A DNA stretch of 64,000 nucleotides from positions 1-64,000 of the forward strand of contig AORU01000009.1 of assembly GCA_000344275.1 (NCBI GenBank). Direction: 5' to 3'. This document shows positions 44,237 to 56,354 of the stretch, piece by piece (the first letter of the stretch is position 1; every line of letters begins with the position of its first letter). The position numbers and the translations under genes are program-made. Source of the stretch: Streptococcus oralis subsp. tigurinus AZ_3a. Its GTDB lineage: Bacteria > Bacillota > Bacilli > Lactobacillales > Streptococcaceae. The notes under the pieces are model-generated. The model ran no database searches, was not told the DNA's origin, and saw only the letters and a list, made by a program, of their open reading frames with translations.

Positions 44237-47200
44237 ATGAAAAATCTATTTTTTGAAAAACGTTGCCGTTACAGTATTCGTAAGCTGTCAATCGGGGCTT
44301 GTTCCTTGATGATTGGTTCAGCTCTATTTGCAAGCCCAGCTCTTGCTGAACAAGTCGCAGTCCCTGAAACAGCTGCAAATACGAGCGCCAAGCTACAAGC
44401 GCTAGTGAAACAGCTAATCCAGATACTGCAGCCCTTGAAAAACAATTAGAGGAAACAGAAAACAAAGTAGCTGAGCAACCAATTTCAGAAAACACTCCAA
44501 CAATAACGGATCTGGTTAATGAAAAAGAAGAAGCAAAGCCAACTCCGACAGATAAAACTGAAAAACCTGCTCAACCAACTGAAAAAGAAGAAGTCAAACC
44601 AGAGGAAACTCCTCAAGTGGCTGAGAAGAAAGCCGACAAACCGACTCTAGCAGACGTTCCTAAAAATGAAGAAAAGAGTCTCCGACCAAAAGAAATCAAA
44701 TTTGATACATGGGAAGATTTGTTGAAATGGGAACCGGGTGCGCGTGAGGATGATCCTATTAACCGTTCCTCAGTTGAACTTGCCAAGCGCCACAGAGGTC
44801 AGTTGGTTAACGAAAAAGCAAGCAAAAGAGCCAAGGTTCAAGCACTAGCAAACACCAACTCAAAGGCCAAAGGCCACGCTTCTGTTGGTGGAGAAGAATT
44901 CAAGGCCTATGCCTTTGATTACTGGCAATACTTGGATTCCATGGTCTTCTGGGAAGGTCTAGTCCCTACACCAGACGTCATTGATGCAGGCCACCGCAAC
45001 GGAGTTCCCGTTTATGGAACACTCTTTTTCAACTGGTCAAATAGCATTGCCGACCAAGAGAAATTTGCAGCTGCCTTGAAACAAGATGCAGATGGTACCT
45101 TCCCGATTGCACGCAAACTTGTCGATCTTGCTAAGTACTATGGCTTTGATGGCTATTTCATCAACCAGGAAACAACGGGGGAATTGGTAGCACCTCTTGG
45201 TGAAAAAATGCGCCAATTCATGCTCTATACAAAAGAATACGCAGCCAAAGTCAACCACCCAATCAAGTATGCTTGGTACGATGCCATGACCTACAAATAT
45301 GGTCGTTACCACGAAGATGGCCTTGGTGATTACAACTACCAGTTCATGCAAAAAGAAGGTGACAAGGTTCCTGCAGATCAATTCTTCGCCAACTTCAACT
45401 GGAACAAGGAAAAGAATGACTACTCTGTAGAGATGGCCAAATGGCTAGAACGTAGCCAATATGATGTCTTTGCAGGCTTGGAATTGCAACAAGGTGGTTC
45501 TTATAAGACCAAGGTCAACTGGGATGCCCTCTTAGATGAAAAAGGCAAGTTGCGCTTGTAACTTGGACTTTTTGCGCCAGATACGATTACCAGTCTAGGA
45601 AAAACAGGTGAAGACTACCACAAGAATGAAGACATCTTCTTCACAGGTTATCAAGGGGATCCAACGGCTCAAAAACCAGGAGATAAAGAGTGGTATGGAA
45701 TTGCCAATTTAGTTGCGGACCGCACACCAGCAGTAGGACGCACCTTCACTACCTCTTTTAATACAGGTCATGGTAGAAAGTGGTTTGTAGATGGTAAAGT
45801 TTCTAAGGATTCTGAGTGGAACTACCGTTCGGTTTCTGGTGTCTTGCCAACATGGCGCTGGTGGCAGACTTCGACAGGGGAAAAACTTCGTGCAGAATAC
45901 GACTTTACAGATGCCTATAATGGAAGTAACTCCCTTAAATTCTCAGGGGATGTAGCTGGTAAGACGGACCAGGATGTGAATTTGTATTCTACCAAACTAG
46001 AAGTAACTGAGAAAACCAAACTTCGTGTTGCCCACAAGGGAGGAAAAGGCTCTAAAGTTTATATGGCTTTCTCTACAACACCAGACTACAAATTTGAGGA
46101 TGCAGCTGCATGGAAAGAACTGACTCTCTCTGATGACTGGAAGAATGAAGAATTTGACCTTAGCTCACTAGCTGGAAAAACCATCTATGCAGTCAAACTC
46201 TTCTTCGAGCATGAAGGAGCTGTAAAAGATTATCAGTTTAACCTAGGTCAATTGACAATTTCGGACAATCACCAATCACCACAAGCGCCGACGGGTTTTT
46301 CTGTGGTGAAACAATCTCTTAAAAATGCCCAAGAAGCTGAAGCAGTGGTCCAATTTGCTGGTAACCAAGATGCGGATTTCTATGAAGTCTACGAAAAAGA
46401 TGGGGATAACTGGCGTTTGTTGACAGGATCATCTGCTTCCACTATCTACTTGCCAAAAGTTAGCCGTTCTGCTAATGCGACTGGTACGACTCAGGAACTG
46501 AAAGTCGTTGCAGTTGGTAAAAATGGCCTTCGTTCTGAAGCGGCGACGGCATCCTTTAACTGGGGGATGACAGTTCAGGATACAACTCTCCCAAGACCTT
46601 TAGCTGAAAATATCGTTCCAGGTGCAAAGGTTATCGATAGCACTTTCCCAAATACTGAAGGTGGAGAAGGTATCGAAGGTATGTTGAACGGTACCATTAC
46701 TAGCTTGTCAGATAAGTGGTCTTCAGCTCAGTTGAGCGGTAGTGTGGATATTCGCTTGACCAAGCCACGTACCGTTGTTAGATGGGTCATGGATCATGCG
46801 GGAGCTGGTGGAGAATCCGTAAACGACGGTTTGATGAACACCAAAGACTTTGACCTTTATTATAAAGATGCAGATGGTGAATGGAAACTAGCTAAGGAAG
46901 TCCGTGGCAACAAAGCGCACGTTACGGATATCACTCTTGACAAACCAATCACTGCCCAAGACTGGCGCCTAAAAGTTATCACTTCAGATAATGGGACGCC
47001 TTGGAAAGCCATTCGTATCTACAACTGGAAGATGTATGAAACCCTGGACACAGAAAGTCAAAATATTCCAATGGCTAAGGTAGCTGCCCGTTCACTTGGA
47101 AACCATCAAGTTCAACTAGGCTTCTCTGATGTTCCAGCGGGTGCAACTATCACCGTTTACGACAAGGCAGATTCACAAACACCGATTGCAACTTTGAAGA

Positions 47201-48960
47201 CTGAAACTGGAGGCGACTTGGCAACAGCACCATTGGCTTTTGACAAGCAACCAACTCTCCTCTACTATCGTACCCAACTACCTGGCAAAGAAATCAGTAA
47301 CATCTTGGCAGTAGCGATTCCGCAGGATGAGAGAAAAATTGCTGCAGTTAGCCTTGAAAAAGGACCTAAGAAGACAGTTTATAAAGAGGGAGAAAAACTT
47401 GACCTCAGAGGCGGAACCCTCCGTGTTCAATACGAAGGGGGACAAGCAGACGAGCTGATCAACCTTACTCACTCAGGTGTGACAGTATCTGGCTACGACG
47501 CTCATCAAAAAGGGGAACAGAAGCTCACAGTCAGCTACCTTGGACTTCCAGTTACTGGTGACTTGAAGGTACAAGTGACTGGTCAAGATGAAGGGAAGCC
47601 GAAAGAAGTAGCAGGTTTGTACATTACTCAGAAACCGAAAATGGACTATCTAGTAGGTGATCAACTGGATCTTGCAGAAGGTCGCTTCGGCGTTCTCTAT
47701 GATGATGAGACAGAAGAAAGCCATGCCTTCACGGACCAAGGTGTTGAAATTACGGGCTATGATGCTCAAAAGACTGGACGACAAACCTTGACCTTGCATT
47801 ACAAGGGGCACACCGCTGAGTTTGATGTTTTGGTTTCTCCAAAAGCAGCTGTCAACGATGAGTACCTCAAACAAGAAATCACTGCAGCCCAAGGCCGTCA
47901 GTCAACCCTTGCCTACACCTTCTCTAGCGAGGACAAACAAGCAGCACTAGTAGAGAAGCTCAATGCAGCGAAAACTGTAGCAGAAAACCACAATGCTAGT
48001 CAAGAAGAAGTCAACCAGGCTTTGAGTGAGTTGAAACAAGCAGGGACAGACTTAGATGGAAATCAACGTTATCAGACAGCTAGAGAAGAATTGGAAGGTT
48101 TGCTCGAATCTGTCCGTGAAAAAGATCCTAAAGCTGAGTTGATTGAACAAGCAGAAACTTTATTAGCTTCAGAGATGCCAACTCCACAAGCTTTTTCAGA
48201 AATGAAAGAAAAGCTGAATAAGAAACTAGCTCCTACAGAAGAAAGCCACCATGTTGGAAGTATGGATCCAAATGAAGTGGCTCCAACGGTTGAGGTCCTC
48301 CCTGAACTAGTTATTGAAACTGAAACAACAGCCTTTGAACGTCAGGAGCGACCAAACTCCGAACTTCTCAAAGGACAACGCCGTGTTGTGCAAGCTGGAG
48401 TTGAAGGCCAAGTTCGTCGTTTTGTAGAAGTAGATATCCAAGGCAAACGCACTCTACGTTCGACTGAGGTAGTCAAGGAAGCAATCCCAGAAATCACCGA
48501 AGTTGGTACAAAAGTTCTATCGAGCAACCAACTAGCTGAAGGTGTGAAAGATTTAGTTCTAGAAACTCCGAAACTGGAAATTGAAGAGGGAACAGTTTCC
48601 TTCGAACGTCAAGAACGACCAAATGCAGCCCTTCTCAAAGGACAACGCCAGCTAGTTCAAGCAGGAGTTGAAGGCCAAGTTCGTCGCTTTGTAGAAGTTG
48701 ATGCTCAGGGCAAACGCACCCTTCATTCTACTGAGGTTCTCAAGGAAGCCCTTCCAGAAATTGTTGAAGTAGGAACGAAAGAGGAGCAAGTCTTACAAAC
48801 AAGGGTTCAAGTGCTTTCAGAAATACCGGCAAAAGTTGAAGAAGTAAGTAAAGAGCTTCCAAATACGGGAGCGACAAGAGATGCTAGTCTAGTAGCACTA
48901 GGACTCCTCGGAGTAATGAGTGGCTACGGCTTGCTTGCTAGGAAGAAGAGAGAAGATTAA
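44237..48960 (+). pseudogene. endoD: Endo-beta-N-acetylglucosaminidase (EndoD type, GH85), one frameshift and one stop
   Basis: EndoD cleaves the chitobiose core of N-glycans at the cell wall. The start ATG 44237 follows GGAGG and encodes a YSIRK signal (YSIRKLSIGACSLMIG). At about 44390 one base is missing (AA where AAA for Lys is expected), so the frame ends at 44449; the rest continues in another frame from about 44391. That frame holds the GH85 domain with catalytic FINQETTG (Asn and Glu), is cut by TAA at 45559-45561 (KLRL-stop-LGLFAPD, Ser expected), then resumes through carbohydrate-binding and discoidin-like domains, bacterial Ig-like repeats, two G5 domains, LPNTG and ARKKRED. Full protein would be about 1570 residues. 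Two independent lesions make a sequencing artefact less likely than for a single indel. Confidence 0.92.
48297..48780 (+). repeat. Two G5-type repeats at the endoD 3' end
   Basis: Two units of roughly 250 bp encode nearly the same 75-80 residues (FERQERPN, LLKGQR, VQAGVEGQVRRFVEVD, GKRTL.STEV). G5 domains are wall-proximal spacers often adhesive to N-acetylglucosamine polymers. Confidence 0.8.
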
Positions 48961-48991
48961 TCGGATTTACGAATCTTGGATCTTCTCATAA

Positions 48992-49030
48992 AAAACAAGG
49001 TTTGACTGATTTGCAGTCAGACCTTGTTTT
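48992..49030 (+). terminator. Terminator after endoD
   Basis: AAAACAAGGT...ACCTTGTTTT with inner TGACTG/CAGTCA pairing. Confidence 0.88.
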
Positions 49031-49162
49031 AACTAGTTTTTCTTTCATTAATTAGTTATTTGGCAAGGTTTTTCTAGATTTTATTTTAAAAATGTTAGTT
49101 TCAGTTGCAAGAATGAACAAGAAAAGTTTAGGGTTTTTCTATCTCTTTTGCTGATTTTGTGA

Positions 49163-49168
49163 TATAAT
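49163..49168 (+). promoter_or_regulatory. -10 box of pgk
   Basis: TATAAT 34 bases before the pgk ATG; the -35 region is not clear. Confidence 0.45.
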
Positions 49169-49201
49169 TAACACGTATAAAAAAAGAAGGAGTCATATCT
49201 A

Positions 49202-50401
49202 ATGGCAAAATTGACTGTTAAAGACGTTGACTTGAAAGGGGAAAAAGTTCTCGTTCGTGTTGATTTCAACGTACCTGTTAAAGATGGCGTGATTACCAAT
49301 GACAACCGTATCACTGCAGCTCTTCCAACTATCAAGTACATCCTTGAACAAGGTGGACGTGCAATCCTCTTCTCTCACCTTGGACGTGTAAAAGAAGAAG
49401 CAGATAAAGAAGGTAAATCACTTGCTCCTGTAGCTGCTGACTTGGCTGCTAAATTGGGACAAGAAGTTAAATTTATCCCAGGTGTTACACGTGGTGCTGA
49501 ATTGGAAGCCGCTGTTAACGCTCTTGAAGATGGACAAGTTCTCTTGGTTGAAAACACTCGTTTCGAAGATGTTGACGGCAAGAAAGAATCTAAAAACGAT
49601 CCTGAACTTGGTAAATACTGGGCATCACTTGGAGATGGTATCTTCGTAAACGATGCATTCGGTACAGCTCACCGTGCACACGCATCTAACGTTGGTATCT
49701 CAGCAAACGTTGAAAAAGCAGTTGCTGGTTTCCTTCTTGAAAACGAAATTGCCTACATCCAAGAAGCAGTTGAAGCTCCAGAACGCCCATTCGTAGCCAT
49801 CCTTGGTGGTTCAAAAGTTTCAGACAAGATCGGTGTTATCGAAAACTTGCTTGAAAAAGCTGATAAAGTCCTTATCGGTGGTGGGATGACTTACACATTC
49901 TACAAAGCTCAAGGTATCGAAATCGGTAACTCACTTGTAGAAGAAGACAAATTGGAAGTTGCGAAATCTCTTCTTGAAAAAGCAAACGGCAAATTGATCT
50001 TGCCAGTTGACTCAAAAGAAGCAAACGCATTTGCTGACTACACTGAAGTGAAAGACACTGAAGGTGAAGCAGTTGATCCTGGATTCCTTGGTTTGGATAT
50101 CGGTCCAAAATCTATCGCTAAATTCGATCAAGAATTGACTGGTGCGAAGACAGTTGTATGGAACGGACCAATGGGTGTATTTGAAAACCCAGACTTCCAA
50201 GCTGGTACAATCGGTGTCATGGATGCTATCGTGAAACAACCAGGCGTGAAATCAATCATCGGTGGTGGTGACTCAGCTGCCGCAGCAATCAACCTTGGTC
50301 GTGCAGACAAGTTCTCATGGATCTCTACTGGTGGTGGAGCATCAATGGAACTCCTCGAAGGTAAGGTTCTTCCAGGACTTGCAGCCTTGACTGAAAAATA
50401 A
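49202..50401 (+). CDS. pgk: Phosphoglycerate kinase
   Basis: The 399-residue glycolytic kinase makes ATP from 1,3-bisphosphoglycerate. Typical signatures are [53 protein letters not shown] and GGGDSAAA. Codon use is strongly biased as expected for a highly expressed gene. AAGGAG precedes the ATG; a terminator follows, so it stands alone. Confidence 0.98.
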   Translation: MAKLTVKDVDLKGEKVLVRVDFNVPVKDGVITNDNRITAALPTIKYILEQGGRAILFSHLGRVKEEADKEGKSLAPVAADLAAKLGQEVKFIPGVTRGAELEAAVNALEDGQVLLVENTRFEDVDGKKESKNDPELGKYWASLGDGIFVNDAFGTAHRAHASNVGISANVEKAVAGFLLENEIAYIQEAVEAPERPFVAILGGSKVSDKIGVIENLLEKADKVLIGGGMTYTFYKAQGIEIGNSLVEEDKLEVAKSLLEKANGKLILPVDSKEANAFADYTEVKDTEGEAVDPGFLGLDIGPKSIAKFDQELTGAKTVVWNGPMGVFENPDFQAGTIGVMDAIVKQPGVKSIIGGGDSAAAAINLGRADKFSWISTGGGASMELLEGKVLPGLAALTEK

Positions 50402-50413
50402 ATAGTTTATCTG

Positions 50414-50440
50414 AAAGAAGATGGTTTAACCATCTTCTTT
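50414..50440 (+). terminator. Terminator after pgk
   Basis: AAAGAAGATGG-TTTAA-CCATCTTCTTT followed by TT. Confidence 0.88.
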
Positions 50441-51243
50441 TTAATTTCATTTATAAATATGTTAGATTTATCGATAAATAAAGGGGGAAAGGGTAAATAT
50501 TTGCATCCCACATCATAAAATGCTACTATGGATGGTAGATGATTAATTTAGATAAGAAAGGGATTAAAATGAAAAATAAAAAAGAAGTCTATGGATTTCG
50601 TAAAAACAAAGTTGCGAAAACTTTGTGTGGTGCTGTTTTAGGAACTGCTTTGATTGCTTTTGCAGACAAAGCAGTATTTGCTGATGAAGTCACAGAGACG
50701 AAGAGCACAAGTACAGTTGAGGTAGCTACTACAGGAAACCCAGCCACAAATCTACCTGAAGCTCAGGGTGAAATGAGCCAAGTTGCCAAAGAAAGCCAAG
50801 CTAAGGCTGGCTCTAAAGACTCAGCTTTGCCAGTAGAAGTATCATCAGCTGATTTGGATAAAGCAGTTGCTGATGCAAAATCTGCAGGAGTTAAGGTAGT
50901 TCAAGATGAAACAAAAGACAAAGGAATAGCTACAACTGCTACAGAAAATGCTCAAAAACAAGATGAGATTAAAAGCGACTATGCTAAACAGGCTGAAGAA
51001 ATAAAGAAGACAACTGAAGCATATAAAAAAGAAGTCGTAGCTCATCAAGCTGAAACAGATAAAATCAATGCTGAAAACAAAGCAGCGGATGACAAGTATC
51101 AAAAAGATCTAAAAAGTCATCAAGAAGAAGTTGAAAAAATCAACACTGCCAATGCAACAGCTAAAACAGAATACGAGGCTAAGCTAGCACAATATCAAAA
51201 AGATTTAGCAACTGTCAAAAAAGCAAACGAAGATAGTCAACAG

Positions 51244-51981
51244 GACTATCAAAATAAACTTTCAGCATACCAGACAGAGTTGGCTCGAGTACAAAAAGCT
51301 AATGCGGAAGCTAAAGAGGCTTATGATAAAGCAGTAAAAGAAAACACAGCAAAAAATGCAGCGCTTCAAGCTGAAAATGAGGCCATTAAACAACGTAATG
51401 AAACTGCAAAATCGACTTATGAAGCAGCGATGAAGCAGTATGAAGCAGATCTTGCAGCTATTAAGAAAGCTAAGGAAGATAATGATGCTGATTATCAAGC
51501 TAAATTAGCAGCTTACCAGACAGAATTAGCTCGAGTACAAAAAGCTAATGAGCAAGCTAAAGCAGCCTATGAAAAAGCTGTTGAAGAAAACACAGCTAAA
51601 AATACAGCCATTCAAGCTGAAAATGAAGCGATTAAGCAACGAAATGAAACAGCCAAGGCAACTTATGAGGCTAAAATAGCACAATACGAAAAAGACTTGG
51701 CAGCAGTCAAACAAGCAAACGAAGCTAACGAAACAGACTACCAAGCTAAGCTAGCCGAATACCAGACGGAATTAGCTCGCGTTCAAAAAGCTAATGCCGA
51801 TGCAAAAGCAGCCTATGAAAAGGCTGTTGAAGACAACAAGGCAAAAAATGCTGCGATTAAAGTTGAGAATGAAGAAATCAAGCAACAAAATGCTAAAGCC
51901 AAAGCAGACTATGAAGCTAAAGTTGCAAAATATGAAGCAGACCTTGCCAAGTATAAGAAAGATGTAGATGAGTATCCAGCC
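51244..51981 (+). repeat. Alanine-rich heptad repeats of antigen I/II
   Basis: Three units of 246 bp (82 codons) begin near 51244, 51490 and 51736 ([16 protein letters not shown]), with a diverged partial copy upstream. They form the long alpha-helix that winds around the Pro-rich helix to make the stalk. Confidence 0.9.
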
Positions 51982-53109
51982 AAGCTTAAGGCTTATCAGG
52001 ATGAGCAGGCATCTATCAAGGCTGCACTTGTAGAACTTGAAAAGAATAAAGACAAGGATGGGTATTTGTCTAAACCATCTGCTCGTAGCTTGGTTTATGA
52101 CTCAGAACCAAATGCTCAACTATCTTTGACAACTGAAGGAAGTTTTCTTAAAGCAACAGCTGTAGATAACGCTTTTAAACACGATACTGTGCAATACGGT
52201 AATAAGAATCTTCAGTTAGACAATCTTAATGTTACTCATCTAGAAGGTGCGAATGCTACTAGCTCTTCTATGGAATTATATGGGAATATTGGAGATAAAT
52301 CAAGTTGGACGACCAACGTAGGAAATAAGACTGAAGTTAAATGGGGCTCAGTTCTTCTAAAACGTGGTCAAAGCGTAACAGCGACTTATACCAATCTTCA
52401 AAATTCCTACTACAATGGTAAAAAGATTTCGAAGATTGTTTACAAATATACTGTAGACCCGTCTTCAAAATTCCAAAATCCTAGTGGAAAAGTTTGGTTG
52501 GGAATCTTTACAGACCCAACGCTAGGTGTCTTTGCTTCAGCCTATACTGGTAAAGATGAAAAGAATACATCTATCTTCATCAAAAATGAATTTACCTTCT
52601 ATGATGAAAATGACCAACCGATTAATTTTGACAATGCTCTTCTTTCAGTAGCATCGCTTAACCGTGAGCACAACTCTATTGAGATGGCCAAGGATTACAC
52701 TGGTACCTTTATTAAAATTTCAGGTTCATCTATTGATGAAAAAGATGGAATGATTTATGCTACCAAAACTCTAAACTTTAAACAGGGTGAGGGTGGATCA
52801 CGCTGGACCATGTATAAAAATAGCCAAGAAGGATCTGGTTGGGATTCGTCTGATGCACCAAACTCTTGGTATGGTGCGGGAGCAATTAGCATGTCTGGTC
52901 AGACAAACCACGTGACGGTTGGGGCCACTTCAGCAACTAATGTAATGCCTCTTTCTGAAATGCCTACTGTTCCTAAAAAAGATAATACTGCCGGCAAAAA
53001 ACCAAACATCTGGTACTCACTCAATGGGAAGATTCGTGCCGTTCATGTTCCGAAAATTACAAAAGAGAACCCAACTCCGCCAGTAAAACCAACTGCACCA
53101 CAAGCTCCT

Positions 53110-53463
53110 GCTTATGAAGTGGAAAAACCACTGGAACCAGCTCCAGTAGTACCAAGCTACGAAAATGATCCAACTCCACCGGTAAAAACTCCAGATCAAC
53201 CAGAACCATCAAAACCGGAAGAGCCAAAATATGAGGCAGAGAAACCATTGGAACCAGCTCCAGTAGCGCCAAACTACGAGAATGATCCAACACCACCAGT
53301 AAAAACTCCAGATCAACCGGAGCCATCCAAACCAGAAGAGCCAAAATATGAGACAGAGAAACCATTGGAACCAGCTCCAGTAGCGCCAAGCTACGAAAAT
53401 GATCCAACTCCACCGGTGAAAACTCCAGATCAACCAGAGCCATCCAAACCAGAAGAGCCAAAT
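53110..53463 (+). repeat. Proline-rich repeats of antigen I/II
   Basis: Three units of 117 bp (39 codons) begin near 53110, 53227 and 53344 ([24 protein letters not shown]). They form the polyproline helix of the stalk. Confidence 0.9.
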
Positions 53464-55243
53464 TATGATCCAGTGCCAACTCCGCCAGTAGCGCCAACCC
53501 CTAAGCAGTTGCCAACACCACCAGCGGTGCCAACGATTCACTTCCATTACAATCGTCTTTTTGCACAACCTCAGATTAATAAAGAAATTAAAAATGAGGA
53601 TGGAGTAGATATCGATCGTACTCTAGTTGCTAAGCAGTCTGTAGTGAAGTTTGAGTTGAAAACGGAAGCCTTAACTGCAGGGCGTCCAAAAACAACATCG
53701 TTTGTATTGGTAGACCCACTTCCAACTGGCTATCAGTTTGATTTGGAAGCGACCAAGGCTGCAAGCAAAGGTTTTGAAACAAGCTATGACAAAGCTAGTC
53801 ACACTGTAACCTTTAAGGCTACCGAGGAGACCTTGGCTTGCTTTCAATGCAGATTTGACAAAATCCTTTGATACTCTATATCCAACTGTTGTTGGCCGTG
53901 TCTTGAATGATGGGGTGACTTATACAAATAACTTTACATTGACAGTCAACGATGCCTACGGTGTTAAGTCAAACATTGTTCGTGTAACGACTCCAGGTAA
54001 ACCAAATGATCCTGACAATCCAAATAACAACTACATCAAGCCTTTGAAAGTTAACAAGAACAAGCAAGGTGTGAATATTGATGGCAAAGAGGTTCTAGCT
54101 GGTTCAACGAACTACTATGAACTTACTTGGGATTTGGACCAATACAAGGGAGATAAATCTTCTAAAGAAGCGATTCAAAATGGTTTCTACTATGTGGATG
54201 ATTATCCAGAAGAAGCCTTAACCCTTCAACCAGAATTGGTTAAGATCCGTGATCTAGAGGGTAATCTTGTATCAGGTATCAGTGTTCAACAATATGATAG
54301 TTTAGAAGCTGCGCCTAAGAAAGTTCAGGACTTGTTGAAGAAAGCAAACATCACTGTTAAAGGTGCTTTCCAACTCTTCTCAGCTGATAATACAGCAGAA
54401 TTCTACAAGAACTATGTAGCAGCAGGAAAATCGTTGCTAATCACAGATCCGATGACAGTTAAGCCTGAATTTGGTCAAACGGGTGGTAAGTATGAAAACA
54501 AGGCCTACCAAGTTGATTTTGGAAATGGCTATGCTACAGAAGTAGTTGTCAACAATGTACCGAAAATCACACCGAAAAAAGATGTGACAATCAGTATGGA
54601 TCCAAGCAGTGACAATATTGATGGCCAAACTATTCCGTTGAACCAGTACTTCAATTATCGTTTGATTGGTGGTTTGATTCCACAAAATCATTCTGAGGAC
54701 TTGAATGACTATAGTTTTGTAGATGATTATGACCAAAAAGGTGATCAATACACTGGAAACTATAAAGTTCTTGCCAAGGTTGATATCCGATTGAAAGACG
54801 GTCGTGTTATCAAGGCAGGGACAGACTTAACCGCTGAAACACAGGTTGAACATGATCAAGATAAGGGAATGATTACCATTCGCTTCAAGGAGGAATTCCT
54901 TCAAGAGATTCAGTTGGATTCTCCATTCCAGGCTGAGACTTATATTCAAATGAAACGAATTGCTGTCGGAACTTTTGAAAATACCTATGTAAATACTGTG
55001 AACAAAGTTGGTTACGCCTCAAACACAGTTCGCACGACAACGCCAGAACCTAAGAAACCAGAGGAGCCAACAACTCCTAATTCTAATCCAAATCCAAAAG
55101 GAAACCCTACTCTACCTCACACAGGTACAAATGATTCAAGCTACATGCCATATCTTGGTCTGGCAGCTTTAGTGGGCGTTTTAGGACTTGGTCAGTTGAA
55201 ACGAAAAGAAGACGAAAGCAACTAATTTCTGGAAGCTAAATAG

Positions 55244-55270
55244 AAAAGAGGAACTCTGTTTCCTCTTTTT
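55244..55270 (+). terminator. Terminator after antigen I/II
   Basis: AAAAGAGGAA-CTCTG-TTTCCTCTTTT followed by TT. Confidence 0.85.
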
Positions 55271-55357
55271 TATAGCCTAAATTAAAAACGCTTCCTATTG
55301 ATTTTTACTCATAAAATCAACTGATTTATGTTAAAATGGTAGTAGAAAGTTGAGATT

Positions 55358-55885
55358 ATGAGTTATTTTAAAAAATATAAATTCGATAAGTCACAGTTCA
55401 AACTTGGTATGCGGACTTTTAAAACGGGAATTGCCGTTTTTCTAGTTCTTTTGATTTTCGGCTTTTTTGGCTGGAAAGGTCTTCAAATCGGTGCTCTGAC
55501 AGCGGTTTTTAGTCTGAGGGAGAGTTTTGATAAGAGTGTCCATTTTGGGACTTCACGTATTCTAGGAAATAGTATCGGTGGTTTCTACGCCCTTATCTTT
55601 TTTCTCTTAAACACCTTATTTCACGGAGCCTTTTGGGTGACCTTGGTGGTTGTTCCAATCTGCACTATGTTAACCATTATGACAAATGTGGCCATGAATA
55701 ATAAATCAGGGGTTATTGGTGGTGTAGCAGCTATGTTAATCATTACCCTATCAATACCGAGCGGTGAAACAATTTTGTACGTGTTTGCGCGTGTATCGGA
55801 AACTTTCATGGGAGTTTTTGTCGCAATTCTCGTAAATTATGATATTGATCGTATTCATCTCTTTTTAGAGAAAAAAGAAAAATAA
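55358..55885 (+). CDS. FUSC/ArAE_1-family (DUF939-like) membrane protein
   Basis: The 175-residue protein has four or five membrane helices (TAVFLVLLIFGFFGWKGLQ, FWVTLVVVPICTMLTIM, VIGGVAAMLIITLSI). The N-terminal GMRTFKTGIAVFLVL and the GRILGNSIGG-like SRILGNSIGGF pattern belong to the aromatic acid exporter/FUSC group. Transport function is unproven. It lies just upstream of the GlnR box, ending at 55885. Confidence 0.8.
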   Translation: MSYFKKYKFDKSQFKLGMRTFKTGIAVFLVLLIFGFFGWKGLQIGALTAVFSLRESFDKSVHFGTSRILGNSIGGFYALIFFLLNTLFHGAFWVTLVVVPICTMLTIMTNVAMNNKSGVIGGVAAMLIITLSIPSGETILYVFARVSETFMGVFVAILVNYDIDRIHLFLEKKEK

Positions 55886-55902
55886 TGTTACATTTTATAA
55901 CA
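55886..55902 (+). promoter_or_regulatory. GlnR box at glnRA
   Basis: TGTTA-CATTTTA-TAACA is an exact match to TGTNAN7TNACA, the GlnR/TnrA site. It starts right after the stop of the preceding gene and 8 bases before the -35 box. Confidence 0.92.
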
Positions 55903-55909
55903 TTATCGA

Positions 55910-55938
55910 TTGACGTTTGTTTTTTTTTAGACTATAAT
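55910..55938 (+). promoter_or_regulatory. Promoter of glnR-glnA
   Basis: TTGACG (55910-55915), 17-base spacer, TATAAT (55933-55938). Confidence 0.85.
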
Positions 55939-55961
55939 AGACAGAAGGAAGGGAATTGTAA

Positions 55962-56318
55962 ATGAAGGAAAGAGAATTTCGCCGAAATATGGCTGTTTTT
56001 CCTATCGGCAGTGTTATGAAATTGACCGATCTCTCAGCGCGTCAGATTCGTTATTATGAAGATCAAGAGTTGATTAAACCTGATCGAAATGAAGGGAACC
56101 GTCGCATGTATTCGTTGAATGATATGGATCGTCTGCTTGAAATCAAAGATTATATCTCTGAAGGTCATAATATTGCTGCGATTAAGAAAAAATATGCTGA
56201 ACGTGAGGCGAAGTCCAAGAAAGTGGTGAGTCAGACGGAGGTGCGTCGCGCACTTCACAATGAACTCCTCCAGCAGGGCCGCTTTGCTTCAGCACATTCA
56301 CCTTTTGGTCGCGGTTAG
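55962..56318 (+). CDS. glnR: Nitrogen-response repressor GlnR (MerR family)
   Basis: The 118-residue regulator has the MerR winged helix (FPIGSVMKLTDLSARQIRYYEDQ) and a short tail for glutamine-synthetase feedback. It represses glnRA and other nitrogen genes when glutamine is plentiful, through the box upstream. It starts with GGAAGGG before the ATG. Confidence 0.96.
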   Translation: MKEREFRRNMAVFPIGSVMKLTDLSARQIRYYEDQELIKPDRNEGNRRMYSLNDMDRLLEIKDYISEGHNIAAIKKKYAEREAKSKKVVSQTEVRRALHNELLQQGRFASAHSPFGRG

Positions 56319-56354
56319 GCAATCGCAAGTAGTCATATATTAAGGAGAAAAACC

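Larger units (their letters stand above)
50569..55225 (+). pseudogene. Antigen I/II family adhesin (SspB-like), frameshifted
   Basis: Antigen I/II proteins bind salivary agglutinin, collagen and other bacteria. The start ATG 50569 ([21 protein letters not shown]) begins the family's special signal peptide; an upstream in-frame ATG at 50539 is less likely. Order: signal to about residue 38, Ala-rich heptad repeats (about 130-480), V region (about 490-845) with [12 protein letters not shown], three Pro-rich repeats (from about 848), then C1-C3 isopeptide domains and LPHTG, hydrophobic helix, KRKEDESN. At about 53839 one extra base (GCTTGCTTTC where GCTGCTTTC-like is expected) ends the frame at 53871; the following frame ([15 protein letters not shown]) runs on to 55225. 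As read, the product would lack the C domains and anchor and be secreted. Confidence 0.9.

Noticed and set aside
51244..53463. Regular repeats that could be taken for a CRISPR array
   Set aside because: Units are 246 and 117 bp, in frame and coding; there are no short identical repeats with unique spacers, and no cas genes.
53057..53568. Two long minus-strand frames opposite the antigen I/II Pro-rich repeats
   Set aside because: They mirror the repeat unit of 117 bp on the coding strand and lack start signals.
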